Below are positions 25,114 through 33,388 of a stretch of 58,941 nt of DNA, piece by piece. This DNA comes from Pseudanabaena sp. M53BS1SP1A06MG. GTDB lineage: Bacteria > Cyanobacteriota > Cyanobacteriia > Pseudanabaenales > Pseudanabaenaceae. The stretch covers positions 1-58,941 of the forward strand of contig JADBWH010000012.1 of the NCBI GenBank assembly GCA_020404105.1. The letters are read 5' to 3'. Numbering within the stretch: position 1 is the first letter of the stretch; the number at the start of each line of letters is the position of its first letter. The notes under the pieces are model-generated. The model was not told the origin of the DNA, did not search any database, and saw only the letters and a program-made list of their open reading frames with translations. A program made the position numbers and the translations under genes.

Positions 25114-28100
25114 ATGAACCGTACTGCGATCCGTAATTTTGCGACTTGGGCGAGAACTACTTTGATCGAGCAGGTGCGATCGCGTCTGCATAGTTTTGGT
25201 ATCACCGAAAAGCGGATTGTGTCAGCGCAAAATGTGGCGGGGGGAATTGTGGTAAATGGGCAGACGCTCAATGGTGAGGATGCGGAACATTATCGGCAAT
25301 TAAAATCGCTGATTGATCACAGTGGCTTAACGGGGGCGGCGCTGATTACCAAGATTACGGAGGAGATTGCCTATATTTGGTTTAACCGTTTGGCGGCGTT
25401 GCGGTATATGGAGGTGAATGGTTATCTCAGTTATCGGAGTTTGAGTAGTAGTGACCCGAATTTGGTCGATCCTGATATCTTGCGTGAGGTGGGAGCGATC
25501 GCGGCGGCAGGAGATTTTGAGGAGTTGGATTTTGCGAAGTTGACGGTATGGCGCGAGTTGGCGGCGAGTCAACCGAATCCTGATGAGTGGTTATATCGCA
25601 AGTTATTGTTATTGCAATGTCGCGATTTGTCGAAGGCGATCGCCTGTTTGTTCGATCGCGATAAGGATTACACGTTGTTATTTTTGCCGCCAAATTTGTT
25701 AAATAGCGATTCGATTCTCAAAAAGTTGGTGAGTGCGATCGCGGAGGAGGATTGGCTAGATATCGAGATTGTGGGTTGGCTGTATCAGTTTTATATTTCT
25801 GAGAAGAAGGATGAGGTGATCGGCGCGAAGTCGAAGGTGAAAGCGGAAGATATTCCTGCGGCGACGCAGTTGTTTACGCCCCATTGGATTGTGCGCTATA
25901 TGGTGGAGAATTCGCTGGGGCGGTTGTGGTTGGAGGCACATCCTGAGTCAAGTTTGCGGGAGAAGATGCCGTATTATTTGGAGAGATCCCCCCTAGCCCC
26001 CCTTGAAAAGGGGGGGAAAGATGCTCTTCAAGTCCCCCTTATTAAGGGGGATTTAGGGGGATCGTTAAATCAAATGGAAGTAAGATCCCCCCTAACCCCC
26101 CTTGAAAAGGGGGGAAAAGATGCTCTTCAAGTCCCCCTTTATAAGGGAGATTTAGGGGGATCTCTTACCCCTCAAGACCTCACTGTTTGCGATCCTGCTT
26201 GTGGGAGTGGGCATATTTTGGTTTATGCCTTTGATTTGTTGTTTGAGATTTATCGGGAGCAGGGGTATAGCGATCGCGAGATTCCTGCTTTGATTCTTGA
26301 GCATAATTTGTTTGGTTTGGATATTGACGATCGCGCGGTGCAGTTGGCTAGTTTTGCGATTTTGATGAAGGCGCGGGCTAGGGATAAGCGTTTTTTGCGG
26401 CGGGTGGCGGATTTACCGAGGTTAAATATTTTGTGGGTGCGGAATACGCGGCAGTTTTTTAATGAGAGGGAGATGGCTGGACAGAGGGCGATCGCTGATC
26501 ATCAGATGTCTTTGGGGTTGGGGTTGGCGGAGCAGTTGCCTTTGGGATATGTTGCGCCTATAGTGCGGGGTTCGTTGGTGAGTTTTTTAACGGAAAATGC
26601 GGCGATTTCGGGGGAGTTGTTGGCTATTTTACGGGCGTTTGTGGATGCGGATCATTTGGGTAGTTTGATTGGGCCGCCTGTGTTTGATGCGGATCGCATT
26701 TATGAAGAGTTGGATCGGTTGGAGTTTGATTTTTCGATTTATCGGGATGATTTTGGGGTGTTGCGGGATGTTGTGCGTCAAGCGGTGTTTTTGCGCCGAC
26801 AGTTTCGGGTGGTGGTGGCGAATCCGCCATATATGGGAAGTAAGGGAATGAATGATAAGCTCAAAGCCTTTGCTGAAAAGAATCATGCAGATAATAAGTC
26901 CGATCTGTTTTCTATATTTATAGAAAGAGTCATGAATATGACGGTTAAAGATGGATTTATTGGTTTGATGAGTCCATTTACATGGATGTTTTTAAGTTCA
27001 TACGAGAAATTGCGTCAAAAGATTTTAAGTGAAAGTACATTAACAAGTCTGATCAGACCTGAGTATCACGCTTTTTTTGATTCTGCTTTTGTACCTATTT
27101 GCGCTTTTACTCTATTCAATAGAGCTTTACCCGAATATGAAGGAACTTTTATCGATTTAAAAGATTTTTATGGTGCAGATTTACAGCCTGTTAAGGTTCT
27201 AGAAGCAATTGCAAATCCTGATTGTGGTTATCTGTATCATGCAAAGGCTAGTGATTTTGGCAAGATTCCATCGAGTGCGATCGCTTATTGGGTTAGCGAT
27301 CGGGAATTACAAGAATATAGTCAAGGTAAGCTTTTACAGAGCTATTCTGAACCCAGAAAAGGACTAGATACGGGTCATAATGATAGATTCCTAAGATTAT
27401 GGCATGAGGTTAGTATAACTAAATCAGTTCTATTTCAATTTAAAGAAATCTACTTAAAAAACAATGAATTTAAGTGGTATCCATACAACAAAGGTGGTGA
27501 ATTTAGAAGATGGTATGGCAATCATGAATATGCGATAAATTGGGCTAATAACGGTTTAGAAATAAAAAGTCAGTTAAATAATGACAAGCAAAAACCAACA
27601 CTAAGAAATCAAGATTATTACTTTCGTCAGGGTTATACATGGACTACTGTATCTTCTTCTAATTTCTCTGCAAGGTATACGCCAGAAGGTTTTTTATTCG
27701 ACAATGGTGGATGTACTTTGTTCGCAAGTCAAGATATTCATTTAATTGGAGGTTTTTTAAATTCAAAAGTTGCTAATAGATACTTAGGTTTTATATCTCC
27801 AACTTTGAATTATCAACCAGGCGATATATCTAAACTTCTTTATAAATCAATTACTGATAAACATAGAAAAGAGGAAATAGAAAAAATAGTTTTAAATTTA
27901 ATTTCTATCTCTCGCGAAGACTGGGATAACTTTGAAACCTCATGGGACTTTAAAACCCATCCATTAACCCGATACAAAACAGACCTAATCCAACAAACAT
28001 TTGAGAACTGGCAAAAAGAAACAGAAAGCGCATTTCAACAACTCAAACAACTCGAAGAAGAAAACAACCGTTATTGGATCGCCGCCTACGGACTGCAAGA

Positions 28101-29007
28101 CGAACTCACCCCCGAAGTTCCCGATGAACAGATCACCATCCGCCGCGCCGACCTCACCCGCGATATTAAATCCCTGCTCTCCTATGCAGTAGGTTGCATC
28201 ATGGGGCGCTATGCGTTAGAGAGAGAGGGAATAAGATCCCCCCTAACCCCCCTTAAAAAGGGGGGAAAAGATGATCTTCAAGTTTCCATTCAAAAAGAAG
28301 AAGAAAAGAAAGAAAAAGAAGAAAACTCTTCTCCCCCCTTTTTAAGGGGGGCTGGGGGGGATCTCCCATCATCAGCCATCATCCCCATTACCTCCCAAGC
28401 CTACTTCACCGATGACATCGTAGACCAGATCATCGAATTTCTCAAAACCGCCTACAGCCCCCAACACCTCCAAGCCAACCTCGACTACATCGCCAACGCC
28501 CTCACCCTCAAAACAGGCGAAAACTCAAGAGATAGAATCCGTCGCTACTTCCTCGATGAATTTGTCAAAGACCACATCCAAACCTACAAAAAACGCCCGA
28601 TCTATTGGTACTTTACCAGTGGCAAAAAGAAAGCCTTCGGCGCACTCGTCTACCTACATCGCTACGACACCACCACCCTCGCCCGACTCCGCACCGATTA
28701 CGTCCTCGAACTCCAACGCAAACTCGACAGCGAGATTCAACGCGAACAACAAAACCTCGCACTCCTCACCACCACCACCGCCAAAAAAGCCAGCCAAAAA
28801 CTAATCAAAGATCTCCAAGACCAACAACTCGAACTCCGCGAATATCAAGCCAAACTCCAACACGCCGCCGATAAACGTATAGCGATCGATCTAGATGACG
28901 GCGTAGCCTATAACTACACCCTCTTTGAAGGACTTGTCTATGAAGGCGCAGAGTTAAAAATGGCAGATCTAAAGAAAAAGTCAGAATGGAAACGAAAAAA
29001 TCCATAG
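25114..29007 (+). CDS. pglX: BREX-1 adenine-specific DNA methyltransferase PglX
   Basis: A 1297-aa methyltransferase. The N-terminal helical region (1-270) is followed by the SAM-binding motif DPACGSGHILV (360-370) and the catalytic N570-P-P-Y573 motif. A variable region (about 640-950), likely the target-recognition domain, and a helical C-terminus follow. It methylates adenine to mark self DNA in BREX. Two in-frame palindromic-repeat insertions lie at residues about 291-350 and a third near residues 1041-1084. Base composition is T/G-rich up to about 26830, AT-rich to about 27900, and A/C-rich to the end, which suggests a mosaic gene. Confidence 0.95.
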   Translation: MNRTAIRNFATWARTTLIEQVRSRLHSFGITEKRIVSAQNVAGGIVVNGQTLNGEDAEHYRQLKSLIDHSGLTGAALITKITEEIAYIWFNRLAALRYMEVNGYLSYRSLSSSDPNLVDPDILREVGAIAAAGDFEELDFAKLTVWRELAASQPNPDEWLYRKLLLLQCRDLSKAIACLFDRDKDYTLLFLPPNLLNSDSILKKLVSAIAEEDWLDIEIVGWLYQFYISEKKDEVIGAKSKVKAEDIPAATQLFTPHWIVRYMVENSLGRLWLEAHPESSLREKMPYYLERSPLAPLEKGGKDALQVPLIKGDLGGSLNQMEVRSPLTPLEKGGKDALQVPLYKGDLGGSLTPQDLTVCDPACGSGHILVYAFDLLFEIYREQGYSDREIPALILEHNLFGLDIDDRAVQLASFAILMKARARDKRFLRRVADLPRLNILWVRNTRQFFNEREMAGQRAIADHQMSLGLGLAEQLPLGYVAPIVRGSLVSFLTENAAISGELLAILRAFVDADHLGSLIGPPVFDADRIYEELDRLEFDFSIYRDDFGVLRDVVRQAVFLRRQFRVVVANPPYMGSKGMNDKLKAFAEKNHADNKSDLFSIFIERVMNMTVKDGFIGLMSPFTWMFLSSYEKLRQKILSESTLTSLIRPEYHAFFDSAFVPICAFTLFNRALPEYEGTFIDLKDFYGADLQPVKVLEAIANPDCGYLYHAKASDFGKIPSSAIAYWVSDRELQEYSQGKLLQSYSEPRKGLDTGHNDRFLRLWHEVSITKSVLFQFKEIYLKNNEFKWYPYNKGGEFRRWYGNHEYAINWANNGLEIKSQLNNDKQKPTLRNQDYYFRQGYTWTTVSSSNFSARYTPEGFLFDNGGCTLFASQDIHLIGGFLNSKVANRYLGFISPTLNYQPGDISKLLYKSITDKHRKEEIEKIVLNLISISREDWDNFETSWDFKTHPLTRYKTDLIQQTFENWQKETESAFQQLKQLEEENNRYWIAAYGLQDELTPEVPDEQITIRRADLTRDIKSLLSYAVGCIMGRYALEREGIRSPLTPLKKGGKDDLQVSIQKEEEKKEKEENSSPPFLRGAGGDLPSSAIIPITSQAYFTDDIVDQIIEFLKTAYSPQHLQANLDYIANALTLKTGENSRDRIRRYFLDEFVKDHIQTYKKRPIYWYFTSGKKKAFGALVYLHRYDTTTLARLRTDYVLELQRKLDSEIQREQQNLALLTTTTAKKASQKLIKDLQDQQLELREYQAKLQHAADKRIAIDLDDGVAYNYTLFEGLVYEGAELKMADLKKKSEWKRKNP
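25984..26162. repeat. Two in-frame palindromic repeat insertions inside pglX
   Basis: Two copies of an 80-bp element (25984-26063 and 26083-26162) begin AGATCCCCCCTA and end AGGGGGATC/T. Each is built of inverted G- and C-runs and carries GATGCTCTTCAAGTCCCCC in its centre. They are translated as RSPLxPLEKGGKDALQVPL. The reading frame is kept through both. Confidence 0.9.
28234..28364. repeat. Third palindromic repeat insertion inside pglX
   Basis: It opens with AGATCCCCCCTAACCCCCC and closes with GGGGGGATCT. In the middle is an A/G-rich stretch that encodes a run of K and E. The outer ends form an inverted repeat like the copies at 25984-26162. The frame is maintained. Confidence 0.85.
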
Positions 29008-29019
29008 GAACTAAACCCA

Positions 29020-29358
29020 ATGCTCCAAACACTTGAAAAAAATCAAAATCTATCTCTGCTCCTGCAAGAGTTAAAAGTTAAATTACAAAACCTCTATGGT
29101 CAGCGATTGTACGCATTAATTCTCTTTGGCTCACAGGCAAGAGGCGAAGCCAATGCAGACTCCGACATTGATATCATGACAGTCCTTGAAGATCCCGTAA
29201 ATGTCCTTGCCGAAATCAATCGCACCTCAGACATTTGCCATCACTTTCTCAATCAAAATGGCGAACTAATCTCCATCATCCCCACTAGCAAATCCAGTTT
29301 TCTCGCCTCTTCCATTTCCCTAATCAGAGTCGTCAAAAAAGAAGGAATCCTGTTATGA
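29020..29358 (+). CDS. MNT-type minimal nucleotidyltransferase, antitoxin-like
   Basis: A 112-aa nucleotidyltransferase-fold protein with the core motif LFGSQARGEANADSDIDI, in which the GSxxRG and D-x-D elements are intact. MNT proteins pair with HEPN toxins and can neutralise them by nucleotide addition. The expected HEPN gene would start at 29355 with an ATGA overlap, and it does start there, but it is internally deleted. It begins 12 bp after pglX and may be co-transcribed. Confidence 0.85.
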   Translation: MLQTLEKNQNLSLLLQELKVKLQNLYGQRLYALILFGSQARGEANADSDIDIMTVLEDPVNVLAEINRTSDICHHFLNQNGELISIIPTSKSSFLASSISLIRVVKKEGILL

Positions 29359-29464
29359 ATGAAATAACACTGCTTTTATTGCCGACCAAGCCACAGCCGA
29401 AGCCGCGATCGCCAATGCTCAAAAGTTTATCGATGAAGTACAAAGAATTATAAATCTTAACTAG
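29355..29464 (+). pseudogene. Remnant of a HEPN-domain gene, internal deletion
   Basis: The ATG at 29355 overlaps the MNT stop, as in intact MNT-HEPN pairs, and encodes MNEIT. Reading from 29372 in another frame gives AFIADQATAEAAIANAQKF then IDEVQRIINLN and a stop at 29464, which looks like the normal C-terminus of a HEPN protein. The middle, including the RX4-6H RNase motif, is missing. Toxin activity should therefore be lost. Confidence 0.7.
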
Positions 29465-29489
29465 CATTAAAACAATTCCTTATAAACCC

Positions 29490-30059
29490 ATGACTATCCA
29501 AACCCTAACAAAACACTACACCACCGCCGAATACCTTGAACTAGAAGAACAATCGGCATCAAAAAACGAATATCACAACGGAGAAATTATCCCCATGACA
29601 GGAGGCACAACCAACCACAACACCATCACCCTAAATACAGCCCTATTACTCAAACTTGCCCTCAAAGGTCAACCCTACAAAGTATTCATGAACGATGTGC
29701 GTCTATGGATCGATCGCGATCGCTTTTACACCTATCCCGACCTCATGGTGATTAGCGACCAGCCCATTTATCAAAGCCAAAATCAAACCATCGTCACCAA
29801 TCCCACCCTGATCGTTGAAGTTCTCTCCAAATCCACCCGCAACTACGACCTCGGCGAAAAATTTGGTTATTATCGCACCATCCCCACCCTGCGCGAATAC
29901 CTCCTCATCGAGCAATCTCATCCCCAAATCCTGCACTATGCCAAAGTTGATACCAAATGGCTATTAACAGAATATGAAAACATCAGCGATCTAATTTCGC
30001 TTCAGTCAATACCCTGTGAACTAGCGATCGCCCAAATCTACGAAGACATCGAATTTTAA
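29490..30059 (+). CDS. Uma2 family endonuclease (DUF820)
   Basis: A 189-aa protein of the Uma2/DUF820 family, which has a PD-(D/E)XK-like fold and is greatly expanded in cyanobacteria. Typical segments are EYLELEEQSASKNEYHNGEI, YPDLMVI (acidic residue) and LIVEVLSKST (E-x-V active-site strand), then KFGYYRTIPTLREYLLIEQ. The substrate is not known. It is part of the cargo between pglX and pglZ. Another family member lies in the CRISPR operon (50574-51137). Confidence 0.9.
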   Translation: MTIQTLTKHYTTAEYLELEEQSASKNEYHNGEIIPMTGGTTNHNTITLNTALLLKLALKGQPYKVFMNDVRLWIDRDRFYTYPDLMVISDQPIYQSQNQTIVTNPTLIVEVLSKSTRNYDLGEKFGYYRTIPTLREYLLIEQSHPQILHYAKVDTKWLLTEYENISDLISLQSIPCELAIAQIYEDIEF

Positions 30060-30556
30060 ATATGAAATTCCTCATATTCCAGACTGGATGAAAAATCACC
30101 CTCCTTTACCACAGGACTAACTACTTGGTAATGGACTAATTTTGGGGCTACCTTTTTAGCGACCTTTCTTTGCATCCTTGATTTCTTGCTTCTCGTATTT
30201 ACAGATGCGTGATCTCTAAGCGCATTAATCTCCAAACCAGATATCTTGCCCTCAGCCACCACCCTTGCACCTTCTGTTACATAAAAGCTAGCTCCCTGCT
30301 TTAATTGCCCCTTAATCACCTCTGGCACAAGAATATCCATATCAGCACGATCTAGTAACTGCGGTACTTTTACCCCATTTTGTAAAGTACTTGGAAAATG
30401 TAAAACCACACTAAATAGCTGCCGATCTCCATCAACAAAATAGGCAGTAGCCGCATAGTCAGCAGTAGCGATCGGGCGTTTTCTCCCACCCTCTTCTGCA
30501 CTGCGCCACATTAGTGCCACCTTGACCATTAGCTTGTTAGACATATTGTTAGACAT
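30056..30556 (-). CDS. Unknown protein with EF-Tu C-terminal-like beta-barrel, second gene of a pair
   Basis: A 166-aa protein. Residues 8-110 show a pattern like the EF-Tu C-terminal barrel: EEGGRKRPIATADYAATAYF, then VLHFP, and GASFYVTEGARVVAEGKI. The C-terminal tail is basic. It follows the ART-like gene with a 4-bp gap. It may be an antitoxin or a decoy related to translation factors, but this is inference from fold-level resemblance only. Confidence 0.55.
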   Translation of the reverse strand: MSNNMSNKLMVKVALMWRSAEEGGRKRPIATADYAATAYFVDGDRQLFSVVLHFPSTLQNGVKVPQLLDRADMDILVPEVIKGQLKQGASFYVTEGARVVAEGKISGLEINALRDHASVNTRSKKSRMQRKVAKKVAPKLVHYQVVSPVVKEGDFSSSLEYEEFHI

Positions 30557-30560
30557 AACC

Positions 30561-30908
30561 TTACTTTCTCCTAACCTGCGTTACTTTAATCGGCTTAACC
30601 TGATCTAAAAAATCCTCATCAATACAAATGGCTTTGCCTATATTATCCAGTTTATCCTGATAAAACATCTTATTAGCCAGTTGACGGGGCATAGTTGCTG
30701 TGACCACATAAAATAGATTTATTCCCTGTTTTTCATAAAAAAGACTACCCCATGCGATCGCATCCTCAAACCGCAAAGCAAACCATTTACTTTCCATTGA
30801 GCATCCCGAAGGGCATACCCGAAACTGACCAAAACCTTTAAGATCATCTAATTCCGCTTTACTGACAGATCGATATATCTCGACAGTCTCTATATCTAGA
30901 TCCGTCAC
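30561..30908 (-). CDS. Unknown protein with ART/RES-toxin-like features, first gene of a pair
   Basis: A 115-aa protein beginning with VEIYRSVSKAELDDLKGFGQF. It has an arginine near the start, then KWFALRFEDAIAWGSLFY and YVVTATMPRQLANKMFY. The order (R, then W-F-A with D-A-x-x-W-G) recalls small ADP-ribosyltransferase-fold toxins. No catalytic triad can be assigned safely. The two-gene arrangement with 30056-30556 suggests a toxin-antitoxin-like unit on the minus strand inside the BREX cargo. Confidence 0.5.
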   Translation of the reverse strand: MTDLDIETVEIYRSVSKAELDDLKGFGQFRVCPSGCSMESKWFALRFEDAIAWGSLFYEKQGINLFYVVTATMPRQLANKMFYQDKLDNIGKAICIDEDFLDQVKPIKVTQVRRK

Positions 30909-30973
30909 GCTTCAAAAAATTACGAAAATTTACAATAGTTTTTAGTCATCATAACAAATTTCAGCTAAAAACC

Positions 30974-31153
30974 ATGCGCTTTATCAACCCCAAAACCGCC
31001 TACGCCTTTAAAAAAATCTTTGGTTCCGAACAAAGCCATGATATTTTGATTAGCTTTCTCAATGCCATCCTCTACGAAGGCAACCACACCATCAGCCGCA
31101 CCACAGTGTTGGACATAGAGGCGATCACCCAACTCAGACCAACCAAAAGCTAA
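30974..31153 (+). pseudogene. N-terminal fragment of an Rpn/PD-(D/E)XK transposase-family gene
   Basis: A 59-codon frame, MRFINPKTAYAFKKIFGSEQ to TQLRPTKS, matches the start of the Rpn family (recombination-promoting nuclease/putative transposase, normally around 250-300 aa). It stops right after the DIEAITQ-type segment, before the catalytic core. It is a remnant, probably left by deletion when the downstream ATPase pair arrived. Confidence 0.75.
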
Positions 31154-31180
31154 CAGCTAAAAGCCCAAAAAATAACAATC

Positions 31181-32749
31181 ATGCTCACAAGACTCAAAAT
31201 ATCAGGCTTTAAAAATCTCGTTGACATAGATTTGTCTTTTTCCCCATTTACCTGTATCGCAGGCTCAAACGGCGTTGGCAAATCTAATCTTTTCGATGCC
31301 ATTCAGTTTCTAAGCGCCCTTAGCGATCGCCCCCTCATCGATGCCGCCCTATCAATTCGAGACGAAGGAGGACGCACCACTGACATTCGTAGCCTCTTTC
31401 ATCGAGTTGGCGATCGCTATGTCGAACAAATGAGCTTTGAAGCCGAAATGCTAATCCCAAAATCAGGCGTTGACGATCTCGGACAAGAAGCCCAAGCCAG
31501 CAGCACCTTTCTGCGCTATACCCTCATCCTCGGCTATCGTCCCGACCAAACCTATCTCCGCACCATCGGTTCGCTAGAAATTCTCAAAGAAGAACTCGTT
31601 CATATCAATAAAACCGATCTTTCTCATCACCTTCTGTTTCCCCGTTCTCAAGATTGGATCGATTCAGTCTTTCAAGTGCAAGGACGCAGCGTTGCCTTTA
31701 TCTCCACCGAAGGCTCAGGCAGCGATCGGGTGATCCGCTTACACCAAGATAGTGGCACAGGTGGACGCAAACGTGGGGGCATGGGCGGAAAACCACGCCG
31801 TCTCCTAGCGATCAATTTACCGCGCACAGTCCTTTCTGATACCAATTCAGCCGAAGGTCGCACCGCGCTCCTCGTCAGGAGAGAAATGCAATCATGGCGC
31901 ATCCTGCAACTAGAACCATCAGCCCTTCGTAAACCCGATCAATTTGTGTCTTCTAGTAAACTTGGTGAAGATGGTTCCCACCTACCTGCTACTCTCTATC
32001 GATTAGCCCACCACGCGATTGATCGCGATCCTACCGATCCTGAAGCATCCGTCGCCCAAGTTTATAGCCAAGTTGCCAATAGCCTATCTGAACTAATTGA
32101 AGACGTGAGATCGATTAGTGTAGATCGTGATGAAAAGCGAGAGTTACTGACTCTTCAGGTCACAGGACGAGATGGAACCGTGCATCCTGCTAGAGCATTG
32201 AGTGATGGCACGCTAAGATTTTTAGCCTTAGCTATCCTTCAGCGTGACCCTGAAACTCAGGGCTTGCTGTGCCTTGAAGAGCCTGAAAATGGTATTCACC
32301 CAGAACGTATCCCCGCAATTTTGCAACTATTACAAAATCTTGCCACGGACATAAATGAAAGCATTAGTTTTAGCAATCCCCTGCGCCAAGTGATTATTAA
32401 TACTCACTCCCCTGCTGTTGTCCAACAGGTTCCCGAAGATAGTCTGATTATTGCAGAATTGAAAGAAATGCTTAATTCTGAAGGCATACGCTTCAAGGCT
32501 GCCCACTTTAGCTGTTTACCAAATACATGGCGATCTAAATCAGTAAAGTTAGGTAAATCGGTAAGTACTGTTTCCAAGGGAAAATTATTGAGCTATCTCA
32601 ATCCCGTGGCAATTTCTTCAGAAATTATTGAAAAAGACGATTACCAAGATAACTTACTATCTGAACAATTATTAAAGCCTATTAAATCGAAACGGGTTAT
32701 TGATCGCCCTGATATGCAGCAACTATCCCTTACCTTTAGTCATGAATGA
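31181..32749 (+). CDS. AAA family (ABC/SMC-type) ATPase of a two-gene defence-like unit
   Basis: A 522-aa SMC-like ATPase. Walker A is AGSNGVGKSN (about residues 28-37), the signature region is ALSDGTLRFLAL, and Walker B is LLCLEEPENGIHP, followed by the H-loop INTHSP. The middle insert is large and basic. It overlaps the next gene by 8 bp. ATPases of this type pair with TOPRIM-like nucleases in OLD-, Gabija-, PARIS- and RloAB-like defence systems, so this is likely the sensor/ATPase half of such a system. Confidence 0.85.
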   Translation: MLTRLKISGFKNLVDIDLSFSPFTCIAGSNGVGKSNLFDAIQFLSALSDRPLIDAALSIRDEGGRTTDIRSLFHRVGDRYVEQMSFEAEMLIPKSGVDDLGQEAQASSTFLRYTLILGYRPDQTYLRTIGSLEILKEELVHINKTDLSHHLLFPRSQDWIDSVFQVQGRSVAFISTEGSGSDRVIRLHQDSGTGGRKRGGMGGKPRRLLAINLPRTVLSDTNSAEGRTALLVRREMQSWRILQLEPSALRKPDQFVSSSKLGEDGSHLPATLYRLAHHAIDRDPTDPEASVAQVYSQVANSLSELIEDVRSISVDRDEKRELLTLQVTGRDGTVHPARALSDGTLRFLALAILQRDPETQGLLCLEEPENGIHPERIPAILQLLQNLATDINESISFSNPLRQVIINTHSPAVVQQVPEDSLIIAELKEMLNSEGIRFKAAHFSCLPNTWRSKSVKLGKSVSTVSKGKLLSYLNPVAISSEIIEKDDYQDNLLSEQLLKPIKSKRVIDRPDMQQLSLTFSHE

Positions 32750-33377
32750 ACTGCGATATACATTACTCACCGACGGTAGCTCTGATCGAGCGCTGGCAAG
32801 AATTTTAGATTGGTTGTTACGAATTTATTTGCCCCATATGCCGATTCAGTCACAATGGGCAAATTTAGGCAGACTGCCCAAACCGCCTAAAACTCTAAGC
32901 GATCGCATTGTTGCCGCCCTAGACCTTTATCCATGTGATCTACTCTTTATCCATCGAGATGCCGAAAGAGAACCTATAAATGCTCGAGTTGAAGAGATTA
33001 ATAGTGCAATGGTGATTGTCCAGTCAAAAATGACTGACTCTATTACAACGGTTCCTGTGATCCCAATACGCATGACCGAAGCATGGTTATTGATTGATGA
33101 GAAAGCGATCAAAACTGCCGCAGGCAACCCTAGAGGTAAGCAAATATTATCAATGCCTGCTATAAACAGATTAGAGACAATCCCAGATCCTAAAGCCTTA
33201 TTGCAAGAGTTACTCAAAACCGCCACCAATTTACCCAAACGCCGCCAAGAAATTATTCCTATTCAAAGAGTTGTTGATAATATTGATAATTTCTCACCGT
33301 TACAAAATCTAACTGCTTTTCAAACCTTAGAAACTGAACTCAGATCTGCTATTAGTCTTCTATTTCCTCAAACCTAA
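32742..33377 (+). CDS. DUF4276/TOPRIM-like partner of the AAA ATPase
   Basis: A 211-aa protein starting at ATG 32742 inside the end of the ATPase gene. It opens with YTLLTDGSSDRALARIL, resembling the E-G-x-x-E start of DUF4276/TOPRIM-like proteins but with D in place of the first acidic residue. DLLFIHRDAERE is the second acidic site, and RMTEAWLLID the third conserved block. It is predicted to be the nuclease or effector half of the pair. The family call is moderately sure. Confidence 0.6.
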   Translation: MNELRYTLLTDGSSDRALARILDWLLRIYLPHMPIQSQWANLGRLPKPPKTLSDRIVAALDLYPCDLLFIHRDAEREPINARVEEINSAMVIVQSKMTDSITTVPVIPIRMTEAWLLIDEKAIKTAAGNPRGKQILSMPAINRLETIPDPKALLQELLKTATNLPKRRQEIIPIQRVVDNIDNFSPLQNLTAFQTLETELRSAISLLFPQT

Positions 33378-33388
33378 TTTGCTAATTC

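Noticed and set aside
26624-28874. Several open frames on both strands inside pglX
   Set aside because: They arise from the skewed base composition of pglX; the residues are low-complexity and show no family.
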